This document shows, piece after piece, positions 1 to 8,521 of a stretch of 59,043 nucleotides of DNA. Source of the stretch: Streptomyces sp. ISL-66 (lineage in GTDB: Bacteria; Actinomycetota; Actinomycetes; Streptomycetales; Streptomycetaceae); the NCBI RefSeq assembly GCF_018614135.1, contig NZ_JAGGOW010000077.1, positions 1 to 59,043 of the forward strand. The letters are read 5' to 3'. The position numbers were made by a program, and so were the translations under genes. The number at the start of each line of letters is the position of its first letter. The stretch's first letter is position 1. Under the pieces are notes generated by a model. The model made no database searches. It worked only from the letters and a program-made list of their open reading frames with translations, and was not told the origin of the DNA.

Positions 1-60
1 CTCGTCGGCCTGGTCCTGCTCGGGCGTCTGAGGCTCCTGGGGTTCGCCCTGCTGCGGCAC
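1..60 (-). CDS. 5' end of a minus-strand gene, cut by window start
   Basis: Reading minus from a GTG at 60-58 gives 20 codons without a stop, rich in Gln, Glu and Pro (MPQQGEPQEPQTPEQ...). An AGGAG lies six bases before the GTG, which supports a real start. The gene is divergent from the operon beginning at 372. Too little is visible to assign a function. Confidence 0.55.
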   Translation of the reverse strand, partial: MPQQGEPQEPQTPEQDQADE

Positions 61-203
61 TTTGGCTCCTGATGTGACTCGTTCCAGTGTTGCGAGCACC
101 CTATGGCCCCCTCGGTTGGCTTCGTGGCTTGCGGACTTCCACGACAACTGTACTGCCAACAATCATGCTTGCCAACATTCCAGAACTCATGAATCCCAGA
201 TTG

Positions 204-282
204 TTGACAAACTGGCCGGAGGGGAGGTTAATGGAAATGCGAGAGGGCCGGACCCCGGGTTGCTGCCCGGTACCGACCCTCT
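204..282 (+). promoter_or_regulatory. Candidate promoter and hairpin leader of the first operon
   Basis: The gene-free stretch 61-371 is poorer in GC than its surroundings. TTGACA at 204-209 is followed 17 bases later by GTTAAT (227-232), a plausible sigma-70-type promoter. Just downstream, AGAGGG (242-247) pairs with CCCTCT (277-282) around further partial pairing, giving a hairpin in the untranslated leader before the gene at 372. Seen in sequence; function is inferred. Confidence 0.4.
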
Positions 283-371
283 CCACCGGGGCTTGCAGGC
301 CCCGGCGCAATGCCCGGACAGGCGCGCGAACGCCCTCCGGACCAGGACACCCCTATGTGGAAGGGATCCCC

Positions 372-701
372 GTGAACCAGTCTCTCAGCATCCTCCCCGG
401 CATCACCCTCCAGGTCGACGACCTCCCCGCCCTGCGCCTCTCCCCCGAGGGCGAGCGCGCCCTGTCGGTCGTCGCCGGACCGCGCAGGCTGGCCGTCACC
501 GGCCGCATCGGGGCCACGTGCCGCGACTGCCGCGACTTCGAGAGCGTCGTCACCCGGACCGGCACCGCCGTCTGCGACAACGCCGTGCACAGCAAGGCCA
601 AGACGCCGCTCCCGATGCGCCCCACCCCGCACGAGCGGGACGGCCGGCAGCCCGAGCCGCAGCAGCAGCCCACCCGCCCGCGCTCGCTGCTCGCCAGCTG
701 A
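372..701 (+). CDS. Small cysteine-containing hypothetical protein
   Basis: 109 residues from GTG 372, chosen because GGAAGG sits about seven bases upstream; the frame is open further upstream but has no ribosome site there. The middle holds CRDC (about residues 51-54) and CDNAVH about 17 residues later, which could bind a metal. The C-terminus is Gln/Pro-rich. It is the first gene of the operon running to 6771. Function unknown. Confidence 0.65.
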   Translation: MNQSLSILPGITLQVDDLPALRLSPEGERALSVVAGPRRLAVTGRIGATCRDCRDFESVVTRTGTAVCDNAVHSKAKTPLPMRPTPHERDGRQPEPQQQPTRPRSLLAS

Positions 702-702
702 C

Positions 703-852
703 GTGATCCCGGACCCCGCGGCCAACGCCGCGCTGCAGAGGGCGGAGGCCGCCCAGCAGGGAGCCGACGCCGCCCGCGCCGAGGCCGCCCGGCTGATCGC
801 CGAGCGCGCCGCCCAGGCCGCTTCCTCGTCCCAGACGACCACCGGCCACTGA
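703..852 (+). CDS. Small Ala-rich helical protein
   Basis: 49 residues from GTG 703, directly behind the stop of the previous gene (699-701), so probably translationally coupled since no ribosome site is visible. The body (LQRAEAAQQGADAARAEAAR...) is Ala/Glu/Arg-rich and would form an amphipathic or coiled-coil helix. Its composition could also arise by chance in GC-rich DNA, hence the modest confidence. Confidence 0.45.
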   Translation: MIPDPAANAALQRAEAAQQGADAARAEAARLIAERAAQAASSSQTTTGH

Positions 853-937
853 CCCGCCCCCGTTCGTCCCGGGCGGCTGAGGCACGGCCCCCGCCCGGGG
901 CGGACGGCACCCCCTTCTTCTCCTTCCGGAGGCTGCT

Positions 938-1222
938 GTGCGCTCCAACTCCCCCTTCCTCCCCGGACTGGCGAACCTCCTGTTCGTCTCCGAGGCCACC
1001 ACCGCCGACTACGTGGACCCGGCCCGGACCCGCAAGCTCATCCACGAGACCGCCCACCGGCTCGGTGTCGACGGTCCGGCCCAGGCCCAGGCCACGGTCG
1101 CCTACGAGTTCGGCCGGTGGCCCGAGACCGCCCAGGCCCGCATGCGCAACTGCCTGGCCGCCGTCGAGGCCGCCACCGTCGAGGTCCCGGTTCCCGGCCC
1201 GCGTACGGCGGTGACCCGATGA
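938..1222 (+). CDS. Hypothetical protein of 94 residues
   Basis: Starts at GTG 938 with CCGGAGG five bases upstream. The protein appears globular and helical (ARTRKLIHETAHRLGV...YEFGRWPETAQARMRN). No family recognised. Its stop overlaps the ATG of the next gene (ATGA at 1219-1222), so the two are probably co-translated. Confidence 0.7.
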   Translation: MRSNSPFLPGLANLLFVSEATTADYVDPARTRKLIHETAHRLGVDGPAQAQATVAYEFGRWPETAQARMRNCLAAVEAATVEVPVPGPRTAVTR

Positions 1223-1494
1223 CCTGGAACTGGACCCACGAGCGGCGCACCGCCGTCGGCGCCGTCTTCGCCGCCGTGGTCGTCGCCTTCCTCTTCCTGC
1301 ACGCCGGGGCCGGACTCGGCTCGATGAGCGGGGCCGGGATCCTCACCTACGCCGGCATCGTCATCGCGGTCGCCGCCCGCCTGAAGCTCGATCTGTTCCA
1401 GATCCTCCGCGCCACGGGCAAGGGGTCGATCGTCGTCTCCGTCATCACCGTGCTGGTGCTCATCGGCTTCTGGCGCGCCATCAAGGGGGCGTGA
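1219..1494 (+). CDS. Small membrane protein, three predicted TM helices
   Basis: 91 residues from ATG 1219, which overlaps the preceding stop. After a short polar N-terminus come three hydrophobic stretches: about residues 12-30, 34-50 and 68-84. Small membrane proteins are common beside plasmid transfer genes in Streptomyces, but no specific family is recognised. It overlaps the methyltransferase gene by one base (TGATG). Confidence 0.7.
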   Translation: MTWNWTHERRTAVGAVFAAVVVAFLFLHAGAGLGSMSGAGILTYAGIVIAVAARLKLDLFQILRATGKGSIVVSVITVLVLIGFWRAIKGA

Positions 1495-3209
1495 TGGAGG
1501 CGAAGACGCGCAGCAGCACAGCCACCCACCGGCCGGCCGCCAGGCATCGGCGCTTCCGCCACGACGAGTACGTCGCCGTCGACCTCTTCAGCGGCTTCGG
1601 AGGGCTCACCAAGGGCATCGGGGACGCCGGATTCACGACGATCATGGCCGCGAACCACAACGAGTACAAGGTTCGAGTCCACGAGCGCAATCACCCCGAC
1701 GCCGAGCACTGGATCGCCGACCTGGTCGACCCCGAGGCCGCCGACTACCACTCCGCCAGCGATCTCCCTCCGGCCGATCTCCTGGCCGCCGGGGTGAGCT
1801 GCGTGAACCACTCACTCGCGAACACGGTCAGGGCCTACGAGCAGGGCCTGACGCTGTTCGAGCTGGAGGACCCGGACTACGAGGCGCGGGTCACCAGGTC
1901 CGAGCGGGACCGGGCCACCGCCAACTGCGTCCTGCAGTACGCCGCCCAGCACCACCCGCGGCTGATCCTCGTCGAGTGCACCACCCAGCTCACCTCATGG
2001 GGGCCCGCGCTTCCGGGCCGCCAGAAGGTCGGGGACGGCTCGACCTACCGGTGGTGGCTCAGCCAGTTCGATCTGCTCGGCTACCGGCACAAGGTCCTGT
2101 ACCTCAACAGCCAGTTCTTCGGGGTCCCGCAATCCCGGGACCGCGGCTACTGGGTGTTCGTCGACAAGTCCCTGCCGATGCCCGACCTTGAGCACCGGCC
2201 GGTGTCGCGCTGCGGGCGCTGCGACGCGGACGTCGAGGCGGTGTGGACGTGGAAGACCGGCATCCCGGCCAGCGGAACCGTGACGTACGGCAGGCAGTAC
2301 GAGTACCGGTGCCCGTCCTGCCGCCGCCCAGTCGTCCCGCCGATGACGCCGTCGATGGCCGCGCTCGACCTCAGCAACCTTGGCATGCGCATCGGCGACA
2401 AGCCGATCAAGACCTTCAAGGACGGTTTCGTCGGGCCGCTGGCGCGGTCGTCGATGGCGCGTGCTGAGCGCTGCCGTCGCCGCTTCGCCGACTTCCCGGC
2501 GATTCTCATGCCGGCGAAGGGCGTGCACGGCTCGGAGCGGCTTCTGCTGCAGCCGATGGCGACACAGACCAGCCAGCAGGAGACCGCGATCCTGTCGACC
2601 GGTCCGGTCGTCCAGCCGCTGTGGGCGCAGGACACCCCTGGCGGGCCGGTCGTGCCGACCATGGCGCTCGCGGTGGACAACTTCCAGGGCGCCGCGCGCG
2701 GCGCCGGGGAGCCGCTGCCCACCCAGGTCGGCTCCGAGACCCTCGCCCTGCTGTCCTCCGGTGTCCTCCCGTACCGGAAGAACACGATTCCCACGCTGCA
2801 CAGCGAGGCGATGCCCACCTTCACCTCCGAGCAGATCCCGGCGGTACTGACGGCCGCCGGCTGGTACAAGCAGAACGGTCCCACCGGGAACGAGACCGCG
2901 CCGCACCCGATCACGGACCCGCTCGGCACACTCACCTCGCGCGACACGACCGCGCTGCTCATGGCCCAGTGGCAGGCGTCGCTCGCCGAGCTTCCGCTGG
3001 AGGACTGCTTCTACCGGATGATGGCGGCGCACGAGATCGGCCGCGGCTGTGGCTTCGACGTCGACTTCAACGACTACCGCGGCACCTTCACCGTCTGGGG
3101 ATCGGCCCGCGACCAGGTCGACGGGTTCGGCAACGCCGTCTCCCCGCAGGTCGGTACCTGGATCGGGTCCCGGCTGCGGGCCGTCCTGCACCGGGCGGAG
3201 GCGGCATGA
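1494..3209 (+). CDS. C5 cytosine DNA methyltransferase family, variant
   Basis: 571 residues from ATG 1494 (TGATG coupling with the gene before; a GTG at 1491 is possible). Counting from GTG 1491, SAM-binding motif I is DLFSGFGGL at 31-39, a motif VIII-like QSRDRG is at 214-219, and motif X-like GNAVSP is at 547-552. Motif IV, normally PPCQ, reads AAGVSCVNHS with Cys104 as the candidate nucleophile, and motif VI, normally ENV, reads VECTTQ. Two CxxC pairs (Cys231/234 and Cys264/267) suggest a zinc ribbon inserted where a target-recognition region would lie. It may protect element DNA from restriction or make a different base modification. Family assignment is good; activity and specificity are unknown. 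Confidence 0.85.
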   Translation: MEAKTRSSTATHRPAARHRRFRHDEYVAVDLFSGFGGLTKGIGDAGFTTIMAANHNEYKVRVHERNHPDAEHWIADLVDPEAADYHSASDLPPADLLAAGVSCVNHSLANTVRAYEQGLTLFELEDPDYEARVTRSERDRATANCVLQYAAQHHPRLILVECTTQLTSWGPALPGRQKVGDGSTYRWWLSQFDLLGYRHKVLYLNSQFFGVPQSRDRGYWVFVDKSLPMPDLEHRPVSRCGRCDADVEAVWTWKTGIPASGTVTYGRQYEYRCPSCRRPVVPPMTPSMAALDLSNLGMRIGDKPIKTFKDGFVGPLARSSMARAERCRRRFADFPAILMPAKGVHGSERLLLQPMATQTSQQETAILSTGPVVQPLWAQDTPGGPVVPTMALAVDNFQGAARGAGEPLPTQVGSETLALLSSGVLPYRKNTIPTLHSEAMPTFTSEQIPAVLTAAGWYKQNGPTGNETAPHPITDPLGTLTSRDTTALLMAQWQASLAELPLEDCFYRMMAAHEIGRGCGFDVDFNDYRGTFTVWGSARDQVDGFGNAVSPQVGTWIGSRLRAVLHRAEAA

Positions 3210-3364
3210 CCCGCACGCCATTCGATCCGGAGATGAACGGCGGGCTGCAGCTGGGCCTCGACCTGGACCTGCTCGGGGACCAGCAGCACGCCGCCGGACC
3301 GGAGGAGCGTGTGGCCCCGGCCGTCAGCGGGCCGACCGAGGACGAGCCGGAAGCAGTCCAGTGA
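3206..3364 (+). CDS. Small hypothetical protein
   Basis: 52 residues. The ATG overlaps the methyltransferase stop (ATGA) and GGAGGCGG lies just upstream. The sequence has an aliphatic/acidic patch, LQLGLDLDLLGD, and an acidic C-terminus. The stop overlaps the GTG of the next gene. No family recognised; the tight overlaps on both sides support it being translated. Confidence 0.6.
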   Translation: MTRTPFDPEMNGGLQLGLDLDLLGDQQHAAGPEERVAPAVSGPTEDEPEAVQ

Positions 3365-4446
3365 ACCGGCGGACCCGGCGGGCCGAGGAAGCACTGCTCG
3401 GGGCGATGCTCTTTCGCCCCGAGGCGCTGCCCGCGATGCGATGGGTGCCCGCCGGCGCGTTCTCCAGCCCCGACCTGGGAGCCCTTTGGACGGCGATGCA
3501 GAGCATCGACTTCCGCACGGTGCCCACCAACGAGGTGCCGGCCGCCGTCACCGCGGCCGTGGCCCGGATCGAGGACCAGGGGTTGCGCCGGTGCCTGACC
3601 CCGTCGCGAATTGCGGAGCTGGCCAGCGCCTGCCCCGAGCCGCGCAACGCCGCGCTGTACGGCGGCATGACGGTGGAGGCCGCGATCCACCGGTCCGTCG
3701 AGCACGCGGGCAACGAGCTGCGGCACACCGCGCAGCACGCCGAGGTCGACCAGGCCGGGCAGGCGCTGGACCAGATCGAACGGACCGGAAACCGGCTCGC
3801 AGCCCTGGACAGCGCCTGGAAAGCGGCACCGGAGACGGTACGGAACCTGCTCGACACCCCCGCCGAGGAACCGATCCAGCTGGCTCCGCGCACTACACGG
3901 GCCCGGGTGGACCTGCAGGCCGAGGCGGAGACCGTCGCGTCCCTGCTGTGGCAGCCGAGGCAGCTGCCCGAGGTCACCGGATGGCTCCGGTCCGCCGACT
4001 TCTCCGACAAGCGACTGGCCGCCGTCTACGAGGCGATGACCACCCTGCACGACCGGCACGCGCCGATCGACACGGTCACCGTCGCGTGGGAGGCAGCCCG
4101 GCGCCCGGGTGCCCAGCCCAGCAGCCAGGTCCTCGACGAACTGGAGCGCGCCGGCATGGGCGGCACCGCCGCCTACACCGGCGAACACGTCCTGGGCGCC
4201 GCCGTGCTCGACCGACTCGACGCCACCGGCCACCACATGCGCGACCTCGCCCTGCACCCCCAACTCGCCCCGACCGCGCTGGTCGACCACGCCGAGCAGG
4301 CGATGCAGCCCGCCATCGCCGACCGCGAGCGCGTCCACCAGGCCGAGCGCGAGCCGGAGCTGGCCCGCGATTCGGAGCCCGCCCCAGTCGGGCCCGCCGA
4401 CACCCAACCCACAGCCCCCGAGCATGAGATGGAGATCAACCTGTGA
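3361..4446 (+). CDS. Protein with two DnaB-N-like domains
   Basis: 361 residues from GTG 3361 (GTGA overlap). Residues about 6-45 (AEEALLGAMLFRPEAL...) and about 187-250 (EAETVASLLWQPRQLPEV...FSDKRLAAVYEAM) each resemble the helical N-terminal domain of replicative helicase DnaB, which binds primase and partner subunits. No Walker motifs or RecA-type helicase domain follow, so this is not a helicase. It may recruit or hold host DnaB or primase on element DNA. It ends in a Pro-rich stretch and EHEMEINL, one of five related C-terminal tips in this window. Confidence 0.7.
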   Translation: MNRRTRRAEEALLGAMLFRPEALPAMRWVPAGAFSSPDLGALWTAMQSIDFRTVPTNEVPAAVTAAVARIEDQGLRRCLTPSRIAELASACPEPRNAALYGGMTVEAAIHRSVEHAGNELRHTAQHAEVDQAGQALDQIERTGNRLAALDSAWKAAPETVRNLLDTPAEEPIQLAPRTTRARVDLQAEAETVASLLWQPRQLPEVTGWLRSADFSDKRLAAVYEAMTTLHDRHAPIDTVTVAWEAARRPGAQPSSQVLDELERAGMGGTAAYTGEHVLGAAVLDRLDATGHHMRDLALHPQLAPTALVDHAEQAMQPAIADRERVHQAEREPELARDSEPAPVGPADTQPTAPEHEMEINL

Positions 4447-5204
4447 ACGAGCCCGTCCCCTTCGATCCCGCCATGCACCTGCTCGCCCGTGAGCACCAGA
4501 TCAGCGCACCGTACATCGCCTATGTCGAGCCGCTGCCCCCGGTTCGCTCCGCCGCCCGCGTGCTGTGGGAGCACTTCGGCCGCGTCGCGCCGGGACTGGT
4601 CACCACGGCCGCCACCGGGCTGGCCTGGGCATGGCACGACCGCCTGCCCGAAGGTTCCACCGAGCCGCTCTGGATCACCGGGGCGCTGGCCGTGCTCGCC
4701 GCCGCAGCCGGCACCGTGTCAGCCGCCAAGCAGAACGGGGAGAAGGAGATCACCCGGTTCGCGTTCGCGGCGGGCGGCACCCTCGCCCTTCTCGGCATCA
4801 CGGCCTGGACGCCCGACTGGCCGTTGCGTGCCCTGATGTGGCTGCTGGGCACCGCCGCCATCTACGCCGTTGCCGCACCCCTGTGGCGTGGCGACCGTCG
4901 TGTCGAGCGCGAGCAGCGCCACGAGCGGGTGATGGAGGAGACCAAGGGCCGTAACCAGCAGGTTCTCGCCGTCATCGACGGACAGACCCGCGTCGCCGAG
5001 GCCCAGTGGATGCACCGCACCGAAGTGGCCCGCGTCGAGGCGATCAGCAAGACGGTCGACGCCCTGGTCGCGGCGAGCGAGGCCCGCGATTCCCGCACCG
5101 TGGCCCCGGGCGACGAGCTGTCGGTCGCCGCACTGCTCAAGGCCGCCGGCCACGAGGCACCGCGCGAGCTGACGGCCGCCGAGCGCGAGGAACAGGCCCG
5201 GTGA
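4443..5204 (+). CDS. Membrane protein with cytoplasmic coiled-coil tail
   Basis: 253 residues from GTG 4443, overlapping the previous stop. Four hydrophobic segments lie between about residues 48 and 147, followed by a charged helical region (RRVEREQRHERVMEETKGRN...) likely to be cytoplasmic. The architecture resembles membrane proteins next to plasmid transfer genes in Streptomyces, but no specific family is claimed. GTGA overlap with the next gene. Confidence 0.7.
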   Translation: MNEPVPFDPAMHLLAREHQISAPYIAYVEPLPPVRSAARVLWEHFGRVAPGLVTTAATGLAWAWHDRLPEGSTEPLWITGALAVLAAAAGTVSAAKQNGEKEITRFAFAAGGTLALLGITAWTPDWPLRALMWLLGTAAIYAVAAPLWRGDRRVEREQRHERVMEETKGRNQQVLAVIDGQTRVAEAQWMHRTEVARVEAISKTVDALVAASEARDSRTVAPGDELSVAALLKAAGHEAPRELTAAEREEQAR

Positions 5205-5557
5205 AGCCGACCGCGCCCCTCGGGCGGCTGATCCGGCAGTGGCGCGGCCACGTCGTCGAGGTCTCCCCCAAGGGGCTGGCCATCGACGGCCGCACGGTCG
5301 ACTCCACCGCACTCACGGAACGCGACGCCGTACGACCCACCGACGACGTACGCACCCACCCCTCGCTGCAGTTCCTCGACAGCGGCTCCCTGGTCTACCG
5401 GGGCCACGTCCAGGCCGAGGTGCACCCCGGCGACGAGGTCACCGTGCATGGCCCGAACGGGCCGGTCTGGCCGCCCGAGCGGGGCCAGGGCGAGCACGCC
5501 CGCGGCCCCTCGCCGCCCCAGCCCGACGACGACTTCGACATCGACATCGCGCTGTAG
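5201..5557 (+). CDS. Hypothetical protein with acidic DFDIDI-type C-terminus
   Basis: 118 residues from GTG 5201, overlapping the preceding stop. The N-terminal half looks beta-rich (HVVEVSPKGLAIDGRTV), the C-terminal third is Pro-rich and it ends PQPDDDFDIDIAL. This tip matches the C-terminal pattern on the relaxase and three other proteins here, and resembles the acidic tip of single-stranded-DNA-binding proteins. Catalytic motifs not seen. Confidence 0.65.
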   Translation: MKPTAPLGRLIRQWRGHVVEVSPKGLAIDGRTVDSTALTERDAVRPTDDVRTHPSLQFLDSGSLVYRGHVQAEVHPGDEVTVHGPNGPVWPPERGQGEHARGPSPPQPDDDFDIDIAL

Positions 5558-5586
5558 TCCGCACCACCGACAAGGAAGGCACCGAC

Positions 5587-5955
5587 ATGAGCGACACCGC
5601 AGAGCAGAAGCCCGAGGAGGACGTCCGCCAGACGGAGATCACCGGGTTACTGCCGGTCCTCTCCCAGCTCGACAAGACGGCGGCCGAGCTGGAGCAGCTG
5701 ACCGTCGCAGGCAAGGAGGTCACCACCGGGCAGATCGCCGCCTACGAGATGGAGGCCGCGCACGCCCGACACCTGGTGAACGCCGCCGGAGTCACCACCC
5801 AGGAGATCACCGACGCCGAGCAGCAGCACCGCAGCGACGGCAACCCCGGATTCACCGGACGCGCCCTCGACCACGCCACCCACACCCGGCACTTCCAGCC
5901 GACCCCGTCCAACCCCACGCCGGACAGGGAGCACGAGCAGGACATCGACCTGTAG
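5587..5955 (+). CDS. Small helical protein with acidic C-terminal tip
   Basis: 122 residues from ATG 5587, with AAGGAAGG at a good distance upstream. The middle is helical and Glu/Ala-rich (LDKTAAELEQLTVAGKEV). It ends NPTPDREHEQDIDL, the shared tip pattern. A hairpin follows at 5987-6022. No enzymatic motif is visible. Confidence 0.7.
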   Translation: MSDTAEQKPEEDVRQTEITGLLPVLSQLDKTAAELEQLTVAGKEVTTGQIAAYEMEAAHARHLVNAAGVTTQEITDAEQQHRSDGNPGFTGRALDHATHTRHFQPTPSNPTPDREHEQDIDL

Positions 5956-5986
5956 CACCCGGCCGTACCCGTTAACCCAACCCACT

Positions 5987-6022
5987 GCCAGTCCCCCGAC
6001 CAGTAGCGTTCGGGGGACTGGC
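5987..6022 (+). terminator. 13-bp hairpin between operon genes
   Basis: GCCAGTCCCCCGA (5987-5999) pairs perfectly with its reverse complement at 6010-6022 across a 10-base loop. No T-run follows. It lies 17 bases before the next start codon, so it could be a partial terminator or a processing site that sets levels of the downstream gene. Confidence 0.6.
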
Positions 6023-6039
6023 GCCATGAGGAGGAACCA

Positions 6040-6771
6040 ATGAGCGAGCATTCCTGGGAGGGCCTACAGATCGTCGAGTCCAAGGGCATCGGGCAGGTAA
6101 CCGAGACCTACGACGTGGGCGAGACCACCCGCACGCGTCAGGTCCCGCAGGTGACCTACGTCCGCGCCTACCTGGACGACGGCTCGGATCGGCAAGGTCT
6201 CTGGATGACGACGCGCGACGGCGAGACCCACCAGCTGATTTCCCCCTATGACGAGGACCGATCTGTCTCCTCGACCTGGGGCCTGCTGACGTCGGCCGAC
6301 GCCGCCCCCGAGCTGGGCGCGCAGATGCTGCACGGCGAGGTCGACAGCATCCGCGACGACCCCCATTTCCAGGACATCGAGAACCGGCTGACCGAGTACC
6401 CCGAGCAGCTCGAATACGCCGCCGAGGACCTGGAGTCGGGTCACTACGATCAGGCCGCCTACGACCAGCGCATCGCCGAGCTGGAGCAGTACAAGGCCAA
6501 GCTGGAGGCAGAGCGGGACCTGTACCTCGCGCCCACCCCCGAGGAGGCCACCCTCGACCAGTACACGCAGGAACTGGCCGAGGACGGGATCACCGGCGAC
6601 CCTCTCGCCCCGTACGCGCAGGAGCTGGCCCAGGACGGGATCAGCGCCGACACCCTCGCCGCCAACGACTGGCGGAGTGCCCCCGACTTCGAGCTGGCCC
6701 CGCCTGAACCGGCCGCGCCGGAACCGCCGGCCCCGGAGATCCCGAGCTTCGACGACGACTTCGACATCTGA
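6040..6771 (+). CDS. Acidic hypothetical protein ending FDDDFDI
   Basis: 243 residues from ATG 6040, preceded by GAGGAGG. The N-terminal third appears beta-rich; the middle (about residues 100-160) is charged and helical. Near residues 169-205 a short unit, YTQELAEDGITGDPL / YAQELAQDGISADTL, is repeated. The protein ends in a Pro-rich linker and IPSFDDDFDI, very like the acidic tip of bacterial SSB (DFDDDIPF in E. coli). Last gene before a terminator. Confidence 0.7.
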   Translation: MSEHSWEGLQIVESKGIGQVTETYDVGETTRTRQVPQVTYVRAYLDDGSDRQGLWMTTRDGETHQLISPYDEDRSVSSTWGLLTSADAAPELGAQMLHGEVDSIRDDPHFQDIENRLTEYPEQLEYAAEDLESGHYDQAAYDQRIAELEQYKAKLEAERDLYLAPTPEEATLDQYTQELAEDGITGDPLAPYAQELAQDGISADTLAANDWRSAPDFELAPPEPAAPEPPAPEIPSFDDDFDI

Positions 6772-6788
6772 GAGACCCCCCAGCACCG

Positions 6789-6816
6789 AGCCCCGGCGGA
6801 ACTGTCCGCCGGGGCT
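6789..6816 (+). terminator. Strong hairpin ending the first operon
   Basis: AGCCCCGGCGGA (6789-6800), loop ACTG, and the exact reverse complement at 6805-6816, followed by TTCGG. A 12-bp GC stem directly behind the stop at 6771. Confidence 0.8.
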
Positions 6817-6841
6817 TTCGGCTTGTGAGTACCGTGCAGAC

Positions 6842-8413
6842 ATGCAGATCAACGGGGCGGAGCAGCGAGGACACGTACTACTGATCGCCGGGGACCGAGC
6901 GGCCCATCGCCGTACCGTCCAGGTGGCGCCCAGCGCCAACCTCGCGGCGCTGTCCACCGTGCCCGTGCCGGTGCTGCTCGACAGCACGGTGCCGGCCGAC
7001 GTCGTCCACCTCGACGGCGTGCGCGACCAGAACACCCTGCTGCTGCGGCTGAGGAACGCCGCAGCCACCCCGGGCCCGCTCCTGGTCTACCTCTCCGGCC
7101 GCCTCACCGTGGACCGCAAAGGGCGCCGCCTCCACCTTGCCCAGACCAGCACCAACACCATGAACGTCCGCTACACGGCCTTGCCCTGGGAGTGGCTCAC
7201 CAACGAGCTGCGCAGCCGGCCCGCAGGCTGGACGATCCTTCTTTTCGACCTCGCCGCCGACAAGCCCGCGTGGGCCGAACTACAGGGGCAGGGCAGCCTC
7301 TCCGCGGCCAACGCCGCCGTTTACGGGGTCGTCAGCCCGCCCGGATACCCCGGCTCCGGAGGCGTCAGCCCCTACACCCACCACCTCATCGAGCAGCTGC
7401 GCCGCCACCCGGACCGGCCCAACGCGCCCCGGCTGCACGCCCTCACCGTCGCCGCGGCGGACCTGCCCCCGGGCGCCCTGATCCTGCCCGCCGCCCCCGC
7501 GATCGAGCCCGAGCGCCTGCCGGTGATGAGCAACCTGCAGCGACTGCTCGCTGGGGACACCTCTGTCCTGTCCGACCGTCGGCGCCGGGCCGAGCCCCGC
7601 GAGGTAGCGCCGGGGCTGGAGCGCGTTCCGTCGGCTCTCACCGATGACTACCAGTACCTGTCCCCCTCCCCAGTACATGTACCTCCGCCCGCAGTGGTGC
7701 AGGACCAGCCGGTTCCCCAGCAGCAGATCGCCTCTCCGCAGCCCGTCAGGCCCTCCGCCGACTCGCGCGGCCGGTGGGTGCTGCCGCAGCACGAACAGCA
7801 GGCGGAGCCCCAGCAGCAGCCCGTACGGGCCCCGCACCCGGTCGCGCCCGCCGCCCCACCCGCTGCGCAGCAGCCCGCCCCGGTCCGCCCACCCGTTCCT
7901 CAGCCCACCCCGAGACCACAGGCGTACGCCGCGCCTCAGCCCCAAGCGGCCCCGGCTCAGCCACCGGCACCGGCGCCGGTCCAGCAGGACCCGCGCCCGA
8001 ACATCCACGCCCTTGCCCAGGCTGGGCAGTTCCGCGAAGCCGCGCGGCTCGCCCAGGCATGGGAGCAGCACGCGCTGCAGACGCACGGGATCGACTCGCC
8101 CCAGGCCACGCAGTGGGTCGAGATCCGAGCGGATCTTGCCAAGTCGGAGGGCAACTACCTGTTGGCGACGCAGCTGTGGATCGCCGCCGGCCGGACCCGC
8201 CTTGCGCATCAGGCGGTCGACGCCCCCGAGGTCCTCGCCACCGCGAGCAGCGCCCACTACTGCTGGACCCAGCTGACAGACCCGGCACAGGCGCGCGCGT
8301 GCGGCCCCGAGCTGATCAGCCTGCTGCGGGCGCTCCCCACACTCGACCGTCGGCATCTGTCGATGGCCCAGCAGCGCCTTGAGTACCTGAACAACGCACC
8401 CAGCCGACGCTGA
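6842..8413 (+). CDS. Caspase-like fold remnant, Pro/Gln linker and TPR-like C-terminus
   Basis: 523 residues from ATG 6842. No Shine-Dalgarno is seen, but TACCGT at 6830-6835 ends six bases before the ATG, the leaderless pattern found repeatedly in this window. The N-terminal ~240 residues carry LLVYLSGRL and WTILLFDLAAD at spacings that recall the strand-GHG and strand-DxC signatures of the caspase fold, but the catalytic His and Cys are absent. A long Pro/Gln/Ala linker (about 265-390) leads to a helical domain (FREAARLAQAWEQHAL...) like TPR units. Probably a scaffold or signalling protein; the caspase relationship is inference. Confidence 0.6.
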   Translation: MQINGAEQRGHVLLIAGDRAAHRRTVQVAPSANLAALSTVPVPVLLDSTVPADVVHLDGVRDQNTLLLRLRNAAATPGPLLVYLSGRLTVDRKGRRLHLAQTSTNTMNVRYTALPWEWLTNELRSRPAGWTILLFDLAADKPAWAELQGQGSLSAANAAVYGVVSPPGYPGSGGVSPYTHHLIEQLRRHPDRPNAPRLHALTVAAADLPPGALILPAAPAIEPERLPVMSNLQRLLAGDTSVLSDRRRRAEPREVAPGLERVPSALTDDYQYLSPSPVHVPPPAVVQDQPVPQQQIASPQPVRPSADSRGRWVLPQHEQQAEPQQQPVRAPHPVAPAAPPAAQQPAPVRPPVPQPTPRPQAYAAPQPQAAPAQPPAPAPVQQDPRPNIHALAQAGQFREAARLAQAWEQHALQTHGIDSPQATQWVEIRADLAKSEGNYLLATQLWIAAGRTRLAHQAVDAPEVLATASSAHYCWTQLTDPAQARACGPELISLLRALPTLDRRHLSMAQQRLEYLNNAPSRR

Positions 8414-8451
8414 CCAGGCCCTGACCTGTGCCCTTGCGCACCTCTTATAGA

Positions 8452-8477
8452 AACGGGCCCTCGAATGAGGGCCCGTT
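8452..8477 (+). terminator. 11-bp hairpin after the TPR-like gene
   Basis: AACGGGCCCTC (8452-8462), loop GAAT, exact complement at 8467-8477, then TCGTCC. Located 39 bases after the preceding stop. Confidence 0.75.
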
Positions 8478-8521
8478 CGTCCAACTCGCCCGGCGCCGGG
8501 CCCAATCCGCACGATCGCCCC

